64,000 bases of DNA from Anaerolineales bacterium UBA5195 (GTDB taxonomy: Bacteria; Chloroflexota; Anaerolineae; Anaerolineales; Villigracilaceae): contig DHVZ01000030.1 of the NCBI GenBank assembly GCA_002412925.1, forward strand, positions 1-64,000, written 5' to 3'. Below are positions 56,041 to 64,000 of the stretch, piece by piece. The notes beneath the pieces were generated by a model, which did not search any database, was not told where the DNA came from, and saw only the letters and a program-made list of their open reading frames with translations. The position numbers and the translations under genes are program-made. The number at the start of each line of letters is the position of its first letter. The first letter of the stretch is position 1.

Positions 56041-58713
56041 ATGACACTTCCTCCCTCCCGTCCCGACCCCGACCAACTCCTGGCCCAGGTGCAAGCCGAT
56101 GAAACTGCCGCCCAGCGCGGCAAACTCAAGATTTTCCTCGGCTATGCTGCTGGGGTAGGCAAAACCTACGCCATGCTCGAAGCCGCCCACCAGCGCCGCG
56201 AGGAAGGCGTGGATGTGGTCATCGGCTACATCGAGACCCACCAGCGCGTCGAAACCGAGGAACTGGTCGTCGGGCTGGAACTCATCCCCCGCAAACAGGT
56301 TGAATATCGCAACGTCACCCTTCCAGAGATGGATGTGGACGCCATCCTCGTCCGCCGCCCCGCCCTGGCATTGGTGGACGAACTAGCCCATACCAACGCC
56401 CCCGGTTCGCGCCATCCCAAACGCTACCAGGACGTGCTGGAACTGCTCAACGCCGGCATCGATGTTTACACCACCCTCAACATCCAGCACCTCGAAAGCC
56501 TGAACGATGTCGTCGCGCAGATTACCGGCGTGCTGGTGCGCGAAACCATCCCAGACAAGGTCATCGACGAAGCCAGCGAACTCGAACTGATTGACCTGCC
56601 GCCCGATGAACTGCTCCAGCGCCTTGCGGACGGCAAGGTATATGTCCCCGAACAGGCTGCCCGCGCCCTGCAGAAATTCTTCCGCAAAGGCAATCTCACC
56701 GCCCTGCGCGAAATGACCATGCGCCGCGCCGCCGAGCGCGTGGACGACCAAATGCGCGCCTACATGCACTCCAGTGCCATCAGCGGCCCCTGGGCAGCCG
56801 GTGAGCGCATCTTGGTTTGCATCAGCCCGAGCGAACTGGGCGAAAGACTGGTGCGCTCCGCCCGCCGCCTGGCCGACGAACTCAATGCGGATTGGTTTGC
56901 CATCCACGTGGAGCCGCCCAACCACGCCGTCCTGCCCCAGGGAAAACGCGACCAGGTCACGCGCAACTTGCAACTGGCCGAGGAACTCGGCGCGCATACC
57001 AAAGTGATTCCTTCCAGGAATTCGGTCACTGCCATCGCGGAAACCATCCTGGCTTATGCCCGCAAACACAACATCACCAAAATTGTGGTGGGCAAACCCA
57101 TCCACCCGCGCTGGTTCGACCTGCTGCGCGGCTCATTGGTCGATGAACTCATCTACCACAGCGGCGAGATTGACATTTACGTCATCACCAGCACCGAGAC
57201 GGCCCGCATCCCACCCGAGGAAAACCCGCTTAACCTGCACAGCCCGTTTTCGCGGTACATCTGGAGCATCGCCCTGACAGCACTGACCACCCTGGTGGGG
57301 CATTTCTTTGGGCGCGAAATTTCGCCTACCAACCTGGTCATGCTCTACCTGCTGACGGTGGTGGTGGTCGCGGTGTACCTGGGCCGGGGGCCATCCATGC
57401 TGGCCGCCCTGCTGGGCGTGCTGGCCTTCGACTTTTTCTTTGTGCCGCCTTTTTACACCTTTGTCGTGGATGACACGGAATACATCCTGACCTTCATCGG
57501 GTTGTTCATCGTTGGGGTCGTGGTCAGCGCCCTGACCGTCCGCGCCCGCGAGCAGGCCGACGCCGCCCAAAACCGTGAAGCCGATACCGCCCTGCTCTAC
57601 TCCCTCAGCCGCGAACTGGCCGCCGCCGACAGCCACGAAAGCATCTTGAAGGCCATCCAGACTCACCTGGAAGCGGGCTTTGGCCGCGATGTGGTCATTT
57701 ACCTGCCCCTGGGCGATTCCATGCGCCCGGTGCTGGGAACAGACTCACCCCAGCCTGCTCCCGGTGAAACGGAACTGAGCCTGGCCCTGTGGTCTTACCG
57801 CCATGCCGAACCTGCCGGTTCCGGCACCAATACCCTGCCCTCCGCCGAGCCGCGTTTCATGCCGCTCAAAACCTCCCGGCTGATAGTGGGCGTGCTCAGT
57901 TTCAAACCGCTCGACCCCGCCCGCCCGTTCACCCCTGACCAGCGCCGCATGTTGGAATCCTTTGCCAACCAGGCCGCCCAGGCTGTAGAACGGGTCAACC
58001 TTTCGGAGCAAACCCGGCAGATTAAGTTGCTCCAGGCTGCTGAGAAACTGCAAAACGCCCTGCTGAACTCCATCTCGCACGACCTGCGCACCCCGCTGGT
58101 ATCCATCACCGGGGCCTTGACCAGCCTCGAAACCCAAGATGAAACTATCTCCGCCGAATCCCGGCGCAGCCTGCTCGAAACCGCCCGCGAGGAGGCCGAA
58201 CGGCTCAACCGGCTGGTCGGCAACCTGCTCGACATGACCCGCCTCGAAGCCGGGGCGCTCAAAGTCAAGCGCGACCCCGCCGACGTGGTGGATGTGGTCG
58301 GCACATCCATCGGGCAAATGGAGGCTCGCCTGGCCGGGCGCAGCCTGCGGATGGATGTGCCAGACAACCTGCCCATTATCAGCGTGGATTTTGTGCTGAT
58401 TGTCCACGTGTTGAAAAACCTGCTCGATAATGCGCTCAAATATTCCCCCGAAAAATTCCCGCTCGAAGTTCGCGCCCGGTCAGCCGGGGGAGAAGTCCTG
58501 ATTAGCATAGCAGATGAAGGGCTGGGCATCCCGCCCGATGACCTGGAGCGGATTTTCGACAAGTTCTACCGCGTCCAGTGTTCCGAACAGGTGGCCGGAA
58601 CCGGGCTGGGGTTGGCCATCTGCAAAGGGATTGTGGAGGCGCACGGCGGGCGCATCTGGGCTGAAAACCGTCCCGGCGGCGGAACCATCCTGACCATTGC
58701 CCTGCCGGTATAA
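56041..58713 (+). CDS. kdpD: Sensor histidine kinase KdpD
   Basis: The 890-residue protein has the N-terminal KdpD domain with a Walker-like GYAAGVGKTYAML (about 34-46), a universal-stress-protein domain (about 250-370), DUF4118 helices (about 400-500), a GAF region, and the kinase core with H680 in SISHDLRTPL and GTGLGLAICKGIVEAHGG. It senses low potassium and phosphorylates KdpE. A TTG start at 56020 is in frame; ATG 56041 is more likely. Confidence 0.96.
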   Translation: MTLPPSRPDPDQLLAQVQADETAAQRGKLKIFLGYAAGVGKTYAMLEAAHQRREEGVDVVIGYIETHQRVETEELVVGLELIPRKQVEYRNVTLPEMDVDAILVRRPALALVDELAHTNAPGSRHPKRYQDVLELLNAGIDVYTTLNIQHLESLNDVVAQITGVLVRETIPDKVIDEASELELIDLPPDELLQRLADGKVYVPEQAARALQKFFRKGNLTALREMTMRRAAERVDDQMRAYMHSSAISGPWAAGERILVCISPSELGERLVRSARRLADELNADWFAIHVEPPNHAVLPQGKRDQVTRNLQLAEELGAHTKVIPSRNSVTAIAETILAYARKHNITKIVVGKPIHPRWFDLLRGSLVDELIYHSGEIDIYVITSTETARIPPEENPLNLHSPFSRYIWSIALTALTTLVGHFFGREISPTNLVMLYLLTVVVVAVYLGRGPSMLAALLGVLAFDFFFVPPFYTFVVDDTEYILTFIGLFIVGVVVSALTVRAREQADAAQNREADTALLYSLSRELAAADSHESILKAIQTHLEAGFGRDVVIYLPLGDSMRPVLGTDSPQPAPGETELSLALWSYRHAEPAGSGTNTLPSAEPRFMPLKTSRLIVGVLSFKPLDPARPFTPDQRRMLESFANQAAQAVERVNLSEQTRQIKLLQAAEKLQNALLNSISHDLRTPLVSITGALTSLETQDETISAESRRSLLETAREEAERLNRLVGNLLDMTRLEAGALKVKRDPADVVDVVGTSIGQMEARLAGRSLRMDVPDNLPIISVDFVLIVHVLKNLLDNALKYSPEKFPLEVRARSAGGEVLISIADEGLGIPPDDLERIFDKFYRVQCSEQVAGTGLGLAICKGIVEAHGGRIWAENRPGGGTILTIALPV

Positions 58714-58720
58714 TCGGCCT

Positions 58721-59407
58721 ATGACTGAGAACCTGCCCCGCATCCTGGTTGTCGATGACGAGCGCCCCATCCGGCGCTTCCTGAACGCTTCGCTGAACGG
58801 CAAATACGCCATCAGCGAGGCCGCCAACGGCGAGGAAGCCATCCGGGCGGCAACCGCTGAGCGCCCCGACCTGGTCATTCTCGACCTGGGCCTGCCCGAC
58901 ATGGACGGTGTGGAAGTCACCCGCCGCCTGCGCGAGTGGACGCAAATCCCCATCATCATTGTCTCGGTGCGCGAACAGGAAGCCGATAAAATCGCCGCGC
59001 TCGACGCCGGGGCTGATGACTACCTGACCAAACCCTTTGGCGCGGGGGAGTTGATGGCGCGCATCCGGGTGGCGCTGCGGCGTTCGATCCAGGCCGAAAG
59101 CGAGCCGGTTTTTACCAGCGGCAACCTGCGCGTCGATTTGACCCTGCGGGCGGTTTCGGTGGATGAGCAGCCTGTCACCCTGACCCCCACCGAATATGAC
59201 CTGCTCAAAATGCTCATCAAACACGCTGGCAAGGTGCTGACGCACCGTCACCTGCTGCGGGCGGTGTGGGGGAACGCCTACGAGAGCGATACCCACATTT
59301 TGCAGGTCAATATCAGCAACCTGCGCCGCAAAATCGAACCCGACCCGGCCCGCCCCACCCACATCATCACCGAGCCGGGCGTAGGATACCGGCTAAAAAT
59401 TGGATGA
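58721..59407 (+). CDS. kdpE: Response regulator KdpE
   Basis: The 228-residue OmpR-type regulator has phospho-acceptor D55 (VILDLGLPDMDG), K in YLTKPFGAGEL, and a C-terminal winged helix with SDTHILQVNISNLRRKIEPD. It starts seven bases after the kdpD stop. It should bind the CTTGA boxes in front of kdpF. A strong terminator follows. Confidence 0.95.
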   Translation: MTENLPRILVVDDERPIRRFLNASLNGKYAISEAANGEEAIRAATAERPDLVILDLGLPDMDGVEVTRRLREWTQIPIIIVSVREQEADKIAALDAGADDYLTKPFGAGELMARIRVALRRSIQAESEPVFTSGNLRVDLTLRAVSVDEQPVTLTPTEYDLLKMLIKHAGKVLTHRHLLRAVWGNAYESDTHILQVNISNLRRKIEPDPARPTHIITEPGVGYRLKIG

Positions 59408-59412
59408 GCGCA

Positions 59413-59445
59413 CCCCTGAAGGTTTTGTCACCTTCAGGGGTTTTT
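59413..59445 (+). terminator. Rho-independent terminator after kdpE
   Basis: CCCCTGAAGG (59413-59422) and CCTTCAGGGG (59431-59440) form a perfect 10-bp stem followed by five T. The T-run runs directly into the first box of the next promoter. Confidence 0.92.
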
Positions 59446-59511
59446 CTTGACACTTTCTTGATACCGACCTCGTTTTTCTTGTGGGGAATTTGAGAACGAC
59501 AGTCCTAAAAT
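59446..59511 (+). promoter_or_regulatory. KdpE-type promoter P2
   Basis: CTTGA begins at 59446 and 59457, CTTGT at 59478, TTTGA at 59489, and the -10 TAAAAT occupies 59506-59511. Distances to the -10 are again 60, 49, 28 and 17, the same as at kdpF. Confidence 0.72.
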
Positions 59512-59523
59512 CACCAGCGTTCC

Positions 59524-59589
59524 ATTGACAACTTCTTGACCCGACTGCGCCAAATCTTGCCGGAAACTTGATTTTGCCAAAATTAGAAT
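59524..59589 (+). promoter_or_regulatory. KdpE-type promoter P3
   Basis: ATTGA at 59524, CTTGA at 59535, CTTGC at 59556 and CTTGA at 59567 precede the -10 TAGAAT (59584-59589) at distances 60, 49, 28 and 17. Together with P2 it makes a tandem promoter for the second potassium operon. Confidence 0.72.
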
Positions 59590-59629
59590 GAAATTGTCCC
59601 CATACAATTTCATTTCGGGCAGGTTCATC

Positions 59630-59806
59630 ATGTACATCTGTAAAAAAATCGCACAGGCCATCCGCAACTGGCTCAAGTTTTTGCCATTGGCTGCCATACT
59701 GGTGGGAAGCGCCCTGCCGCTGCCAGCCAGCGCTCGCCCCTGGTTGATTGCCGCCACGCTGGTTTGGTTCCAGGTTTTCATTATTTTTGAAGTGTTTGGA
59801 AAATAA
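59630..59806 (+). CDS. Small two-helix membrane protein
   Basis: A 58-residue protein with two hydrophobic segments (LKFLPLAAILVGSALPLP and PWLIAATLVWFQVFIIFEVFG) and a basic N-terminus. First gene after promoters P2 and P3, three bases before the second kdpE-like gene. The binding site is weak. Function unknown; the setting suggests a role in potassium or turgor response. Confidence 0.65.
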   Translation: MYICKKIAQAIRNWLKFLPLAAILVGSALPLPASARPWLIAATLVWFQVFIIFEVFGK

Positions 59807-59809
59807 TCC

Positions 59810-60514
59810 GTGACAGAAAAACCAACCTTGCGCATCCTGGTGGTGGATGATGAACGCCCCATCAGGCGTTTTTTGCGCGTTTCGCTCGGCGCCAGTTTCA
59901 CCGTTTTCGAGGCGGAAAATGGTGAGGAAGCCATCCAGCTGGCAGCGGTTTGCCGCCCCGACCTGATTCTTCTCGACCTGGGGCTGCCCGGCCTGGACGG
60001 ATTGGAAGTCACCCGCCGTTTGCGCGAGTGGACGCTGACGCCCATCATCATCGTTTCGGTGCGCGAGAACGAAACGGACAAGGTTGCCGCGCTCGATGCG
60101 GGCGCAGATGACTACCTGACCAAACCGTTCAGCGTTGCAGAACTTTTGGCGCGCATCCGGGTTGCCCTGCGGCATTGCGCCAAAAGCGAAAACGAACCCT
60201 TTTACCAGAGCGGGAGCCTGACCATCAACCTGGCCTTGCGCCAGGTGTTGGTCAACGACCGGGCGGCGTCCCTCACGCCCACCGAATACGAAATCCTGCG
60301 CGCCCTTGTAACCCACGCTGGCCGGGTTTTGACCCATGCCCAACTCATCCAGATGGTATGGCGGGATACATATGAGGCTGGCTCACACTTATTAAGAGTC
60401 AACGTGAGTAACCTGCGCAAAAAGATAGAGCCTGACCCACTTCGACCTGCATATATTCTGACGGAGCCGGGAGTGGGTTATCGATTAAGAGAAATAGAGG
60501 TAAGCAATGAGTAA
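59810..60514 (+). CDS. Second KdpE-like response regulator (orphan)
   Basis: The 234-residue OmpR-type regulator starts with GTG at 59810. It is a close paralogue of KdpE along its whole length (LVVDDERPIRRFLRVSLG, D56 in LLDLGLP, GADDYLTKPFSVAEL, LRVNVSNLRKKIEPD). No kinase gene accompanies it, so it may be served by KdpD. It overlaps the next gene by eight bases. It likely binds the same CTTGA boxes. Confidence 0.92.
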   Translation: MTEKPTLRILVVDDERPIRRFLRVSLGASFTVFEAENGEEAIQLAAVCRPDLILLDLGLPGLDGLEVTRRLREWTLTPIIIVSVRENETDKVAALDAGADDYLTKPFSVAELLARIRVALRHCAKSENEPFYQSGSLTINLALRQVLVNDRAASLTPTEYEILRALVTHAGRVLTHAQLIQMVWRDTYEAGSHLLRVNVSNLRKKIEPDPLRPAYILTEPGVGYRLREIEVSNE

Positions 60515-61583
60515 CTTTCCCACCCCTGCCATGCACTTGAAGCAGGAGTACGAGTCCCAAAAGCAATTCTTTGAACTCCAACCGGCCATCCTTCAGCGTT
60601 TTTTGGAGAGCCAGGCGGCCCAGATTGCGACGGGCTTGTTGGATAGCACGCGACGCGTGCGCTTTAGCCTGCCTGACCGGGTTGTGATCCCATCCCGGCA
60701 GGTTGGCCAGCCGGTTACCATGACCATTCCAGAAGCACAGCGTAACGAGCAGGTTAGTGTTTGGCTGCAAAGGTCAGTCAGGGAAACCCTGTTACACCGC
60801 CTGAATGAGTTGGAGCAATCTTCTGACCAAGCCATTTCCGGTTGCGCAGCCCTCTTGCGTTTTGCCACCGCAGTTCATTTGGTTTCAAGCATCCTGCCAG
60901 ATGGGCGCTCAGTAAGTTATCGGGCTGATAGCGATGAAGCCATTCCCTCTATTCCAGTTGAGGACAGGTTGCCTGAATCGGCTATTACCCAGGCTGGTGA
61001 TGCAATTGTTGAAACCGGCGCAGCAGAGAGCGGGCGGGGCGAATTGCAGACGCCATTTGTCCCTGATGCGCGCCGGTTTTTCCTTCCACAATGGGTGGCT
61101 TTCGATCTCAGTGGCAAATTGCTGGTTGGTTCGGAGAAGGATGCCGAGGCGCATGTTCAATCCATGCAGCGTTATGTGCAGGTTTTGCATCGCGCCAGTT
61201 CGCTGGCTCCCTATATGGTGGCCTGTGATGAGTACCAACGCAAACGTTATGGCATTCTTGGCCAGTTGATTAACCAGGGGCGTGCCCTGGCGAATTTCAA
61301 AACCGCTGAAATTATCCGTGAGATTGAAGAACGCGCCGAAAAGGGAACATTGAATCGAGGCTTGAGTATCTCGATGCCTTATTTTGATGACCAGAATCTG
61401 GTGATGGATGAAGTCCGGTTCGAGGTGATTCCTGCCGGGCGGATCATGTTTGTCCCGGCGTTTGTGGTGCGCGCCTCGCGCGGTGAACAGGCCAAGGTGA
61501 ACCAGGATACCCGGCTTAGTACATCGACACGCAAACATGTTCTTGCACAATTGAAAGCTCTGGAAGCGGCTTTCTTATCCTGA
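60507..61583 (+). CDS. Unknown 358-residue protein of the potassium operon
   Basis: Start ATG overlaps the regulator stop (ATGAGTAA). A soluble protein with a helical N-terminal part (ESQKQFFELQPAILQRFLESQAAQIA), a middle segment with repeated acidic residues, and a final part with EVIPAGRIMFVPAFVVRASR. No transmembrane helix and no known motif that I can see. It sits directly before the transporter gene and may regulate it or bind a ligand for it. Confidence 0.75.
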   Translation: MSNFPTPAMHLKQEYESQKQFFELQPAILQRFLESQAAQIATGLLDSTRRVRFSLPDRVVIPSRQVGQPVTMTIPEAQRNEQVSVWLQRSVRETLLHRLNELEQSSDQAISGCAALLRFATAVHLVSSILPDGRSVSYRADSDEAIPSIPVEDRLPESAITQAGDAIVETGAAESGRGELQTPFVPDARRFFLPQWVAFDLSGKLLVGSEKDAEAHVQSMQRYVQVLHRASSLAPYMVACDEYQRKRYGILGQLINQGRALANFKTAEIIREIEERAEKGTLNRGLSISMPYFDDQNLVMDEVRFEVIPAGRIMFVPAFVVRASRGEQAKVNQDTRLSTSTRKHVLAQLKALEAAFLS

Positions 61584-61605
61584 ATTTGGTTGAAAGGTTT
61601 ACAAC

Positions 61606-63453
61606 ATGCTTTTTTCTATCGGTCTTCTCTTATTGATTGTTTTCGTAGCTTACAAAGTTGCCCCGGTTGAGAAACAGGAACATGCCCATGTTCACGGCGC
61701 AGGGCAGGTGGGTTTGCTGGCGGCAGTGGCTCTTTTCGGCGTGGATTATTTCACTTCGTACTTCTATGCTACCGGCGAAATGCTGCACGCCCTGCATCCT
61801 TATGGGCTGGAAAATTACGGTTATCTCACCGCGGCAGTGATTGCTTTTGCCAACCTGACCTTCGGTGTACTGTATATGTATTCGCTGGGGACGTTCAACG
61901 AAGGCGGCGGCTCGTACACCGCTTCGATGCGCTATCTCAGCCCTGGATTGAGCCTGATTGTGGCGGTGGTGCTTATCCAGGATTATGTGTTAACCATTGT
62001 GGTTTCAGCGCTGTCGGGCGGCGACCAGTTGCTTTCACTCATCGGCATCTACGGAAAATATTGGTGGCTGCACTTTCTTCTTGGAGCGAGCCTGGCGGGT
62101 ATTACCTATTGGCTGACCATTCGCGGGCGCGGCGAATCGGCGCGGGTGGTCTTTACCCTGCTGGGCGTCTTCGTTTTGCTGACCCTGACCATGGCAATTG
62201 GCCTGATTGTTGCCAATGCCCGGGGCGTCCCGGCTTTTACCTGGCACGAGGAAGTCAAGCAGGTTTCCCTGTGGGAGGCGCTTTATCACATGCTGACCGC
62301 CAGCATGAAAGGCATGGTGGCGCTGACGGGGCTGGAGGCCATGTCCAACGGCATCCAGTTTGTCATCCACGAGGACGCTGGTTTTGTGAAGTGGGGCCGC
62401 AAGCACCTGCCCAAACTGAACAAAGTCTGGAATTTCTACAGCGGTAAATCGGGCATTGGGCGCTTTGTGCAAACATCGTTCATTTTTTACGGCGCCATCA
62501 CCACTCTGTTCCTGACCTATTTCGCCATCCAGTTCAACGCTTTCGACGGTACCGAAGGCCGCACGCTGGTGGGCAACTTGGCTTTTATCGGCTTCGGGCA
62601 AATCCCGGGCTTTGAAATCCTGGGCGGCCCGTTCCTGTTCTGGATTTACCAGATTTTAGCGGTCTTCCTGCTGGCGGCGGCATCCATGACTGCCATGCAA
62701 GACCTGCAAGCCACCGCCTGGCGCGACGTGGCGATTGGCGAGATTCCTGAAATCGTGGTTTACCGCAATCCGCAGGGGACATTCACCCGCTCGGTGACAG
62801 CCGGATTTATCCTGGCAGTGATCATCATGTTCATGGTAGGAGGCGCGACTACAGTCGCCCTGCCATTCTACGGCGTGGGCGTCTTTATGCCCATCACCGT
62901 GATGGCGCTGGCCATGCGCAAGCACACCCTCGAACATGCCACCGGACGCGCACGCACGCTGGGGCTGTGGGGCACCACCTTTGCCGCCATTCTGGGCGCA
63001 ACCATCTTTGTGGGACAAATTGTGGGGAAGTGGTCTGAAGGCGGCTGGGTGGTACTTATTACCTTCAGCCTGCTGATTTTGGTCGCCAACCTCTTGCTGC
63101 TCTCGCCGGGCGGCGCGCGCGACCCCCAAGACATCCACCGCATTGTGCGTGAGAAGGCGCGCGTGCAGGGGGCAATGGCCTCCATCGTGGAATGGCAATC
63201 CCTGCGGATGCAGGAATACCGTTACAGAATGCTGGGGTATGTTGTGGAGTGGGTGACTCGCCTTGCCAGTTTGTTTGGAGTGCGTAAACCCTTGAAGTTC
63301 GAAATCTCTGAACCTGTCCCTGCCGGCGATTATGACCATGCCCTGCACGTTGACCACCCCGAAGCGCCTTCATTGTTGGAGCAGTATGTTACCAAGCCGG
63401 AGCCGAAACTTGGTGGCGCGCCGCAGGTAACGGAAAAGCCAAAAGACGATTAG
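61606..63453 (+). CDS. APC-superfamily K+ importer, KimA-like
   Basis: The 615-residue protein has about twelve helices with VALFGVDYFTSYFYATGEMLHAL at the first unwound helix, FNEGGGSYTASMRYL, and VALTGLEAMSNGIQFV, and a C-terminal cytosolic tail of about 110 residues. This is the layout of KimA (YdaO), a proton-coupled high-affinity potassium importer regulated by c-di-AMP in Bacillus. Together with kdp it makes a two-transporter potassium module. Amino-acid transport is the alternative reading. Confidence 0.83.
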   Translation: MLFSIGLLLLIVFVAYKVAPVEKQEHAHVHGAGQVGLLAAVALFGVDYFTSYFYATGEMLHALHPYGLENYGYLTAAVIAFANLTFGVLYMYSLGTFNEGGGSYTASMRYLSPGLSLIVAVVLIQDYVLTIVVSALSGGDQLLSLIGIYGKYWWLHFLLGASLAGITYWLTIRGRGESARVVFTLLGVFVLLTLTMAIGLIVANARGVPAFTWHEEVKQVSLWEALYHMLTASMKGMVALTGLEAMSNGIQFVIHEDAGFVKWGRKHLPKLNKVWNFYSGKSGIGRFVQTSFIFYGAITTLFLTYFAIQFNAFDGTEGRTLVGNLAFIGFGQIPGFEILGGPFLFWIYQILAVFLLAAASMTAMQDLQATAWRDVAIGEIPEIVVYRNPQGTFTRSVTAGFILAVIIMFMVGGATTVALPFYGVGVFMPITVMALAMRKHTLEHATGRARTLGLWGTTFAAILGATIFVGQIVGKWSEGGWVVLITFSLLILVANLLLLSPGGARDPQDIHRIVREKARVQGAMASIVEWQSLRMQEYRYRMLGYVVEWVTRLASLFGVRKPLKFEISEPVPAGDYDHALHVDHPEAPSLLEQYVTKPEPKLGGAPQVTEKPKDD

Positions 63454-63583
63454 AACGTGATTTCCTCGACCTATGCAATGGCTGTGGTTAAAACTTGTCC
63501 GCCGCCTGATAAAATCGCAGGGAGAACCAGTTATCCAGTATAGATAAAGCGTTGCGCAGGTTGAAAAAACACAAGCCCTGAAT

Positions 63584-63633
63584 GATTTTACTATTGCATT
63601 GGCGTAAACCTTTCGGGGCCTTTAATAGTAAAA
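63584..63633 (+). repeat. Repeat copy B, related to the att candidates
   Basis: GATTTTACTATTG (63584-63596) is identical to 63784-63796, exactly 200 bp away. CGGGGCC and AATAGTAAAAA (63614-63633) follow, as in copies A and C. Confidence 0.6.
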
Positions 63634-63662
63634 AGTCGAGACTGAGATTGGGATAAACAAAA

Positions 63663-63683
63663 AACACACCCGCCAGGTGTGTT
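63663..63683. terminator. Hairpin AACACACC / GGTGTGTT
   Basis: AACACACC (63663-63670) pairs with GGTGTGTT (63676-63683), with an A-run before and CTTGATT after. It could end the transporter operon transcript. Confidence 0.65.
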
Positions 63684-63780
63684 CTTGATTGGAGACGCTT
63701 GTATTTATGCAGTTTTAACCGCCAAACTTATTCTAATCGTGTTCTTTATGGCTGAAAATGTGCTCAAATTTCATAATTGA

Positions 63781-63844
63781 CCGGATTTTACTATTGGTGG
63801 AAAATCGCGGGTTCGTACCCCCGTCGGGGCCGCATATCATAAAA
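63781..63844 (+). repeat. tRNA-3'-end-like att candidate, copy C
   Basis: CCGGATTTT (63781-63789), then GCGGGTTCGTACCCCCGT and CGGGGCCGCA (63807-63833), followed by ATATCATAAAA. It matches copy A at 46398 in order and sequence, with a T-loop altered by small changes, so it is not an intact tRNA. Confidence 0.62.
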
Positions 63845-63851
63845 GGGATTT

Positions 63852-63879
63852 AAAATGCGAGGCAAAAACCTCGCATTTT
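63852..63879. terminator. Perfect hairpin after copy C
   Basis: AAAATGCGAGG (63852-63862) and CCTCGCATTTT (63869-63879) form an 11-bp stem ending in a T-run, as expected behind a tRNA gene. Confidence 0.8.
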
Positions 63880-64000
63880 GATTTCTAGCATATTCCCCTA
63901 ATTCATCCGGCATCTGCCGGTGCTGGTGATGCAATCAGCGTTTGGGGTCAGGTCAGGATGGGAAATATCTTGATTTAATCCCTCTTGTGCGAATACATTT

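Larger units (their letters stand above)
63454..64000. other. Gene-free right end with repeats and hairpins
   Basis: No convincing gene in the last 547 bp. The stretch holds two related repeats 200 bp apart (63584 and 63784), a tRNA-end-like sequence (63781-63844) and two hairpin terminators. Confidence 0.6.

Noticed and set aside
63781..63844. Complete tRNA gene
   Set aside because: Same reason as at 46398, and the T loop is altered.

Overview
The window looks like a chromosomal segment of a Chloroflexota bacterium, probably of the Anaerolineae. This is inference from gene content: a CAD-type short dihydroorotase, many GNAT proteins, several Chloroflexota-style hypothetical genes, and abundant short palindromic repeats that sit even inside genes. 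No rRNA and no CRISPR array were seen. One complete tRNA (Lys, anticodon CTT) is present.

Layout. 0.1-7.8 kb: a small XRE regulator with a membrane partner, a GNAT/SCP2 acetyltransferase, an MFS exporter, an ECF sigma/anti-sigma/membrane-protein cluster, an HD hydrolase and a MOSC protein. 8.0-16.2 kb: a four-gene operon that stands out, encoding a C39-like cysteine peptidase with three SH3b repeats, a TIR-TM-WD40 protein, a tandem DUF4231/SLATT-like membrane protein, and a protein joining an N-terminal VMPFG nucleotide-hydrolase-like domain, a TPR-S/TRAFs-binding region and a C-terminal SLOG-like domain. It resembles nucleotide-signalling conflict systems and is the best candidate for an undescribed defence system. 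16.3-35.8 kb: mostly housekeeping and metabolic genes (lipid kinase, diguanylate cyclase, DprE1/DprE2-like pair, lipB, FHA protein, metallopeptidase, P1 peptidase, HIT protein, alkaline-phosphatase-like hydrolase, TyrA-like dehydrogenase, glutamate dehydrogenase, gatB). 35.9-43.5 kb: a leftward pyrimidine operon pyrC-(hydrolase)-pyrB-pyrF-(ClbS/DfsB-like)-pyrE-(GNAT)-(hypothetical), with guest genes joined by overlapping start and stop codons and a possible attenuator leader.

43.8-46.1 kb: tRNA-Lys with an adjacent tyrosine integrase, AlpA-like excisionase and divergent XRE repressor, a small integrated element. 46.4-63.85 kb: an interval bracketed by two tRNA-3'-end-like sequences. It holds two TetR cassettes (one with an alpha/beta hydrolase, one with a glycosyltransferase), each behind a long perfect operator palindrome, and then a potassium module: a 31-residue protein, kdpFABC, a free DUF4118 protein, kdpD, kdpE, a small membrane protein, a second KdpE-like regulator, a 358-residue unknown protein and a KimA/APC-type transporter.

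Two results emerge from reading the DNA itself. First, three promoters (one before kdpF, two before the second potassium operon) share an identical geometry of four CTTGA-like boxes and a -10 element, predicting one KdpE-type regulon. Second, members of several palindromic repeat families lie in frame inside pyrC, pyrF, kdpA and probably lipB, and one repeat supplies the end of a hydrolase gene, so repeat insertion appears to have added peptide segments to essential enzymes.
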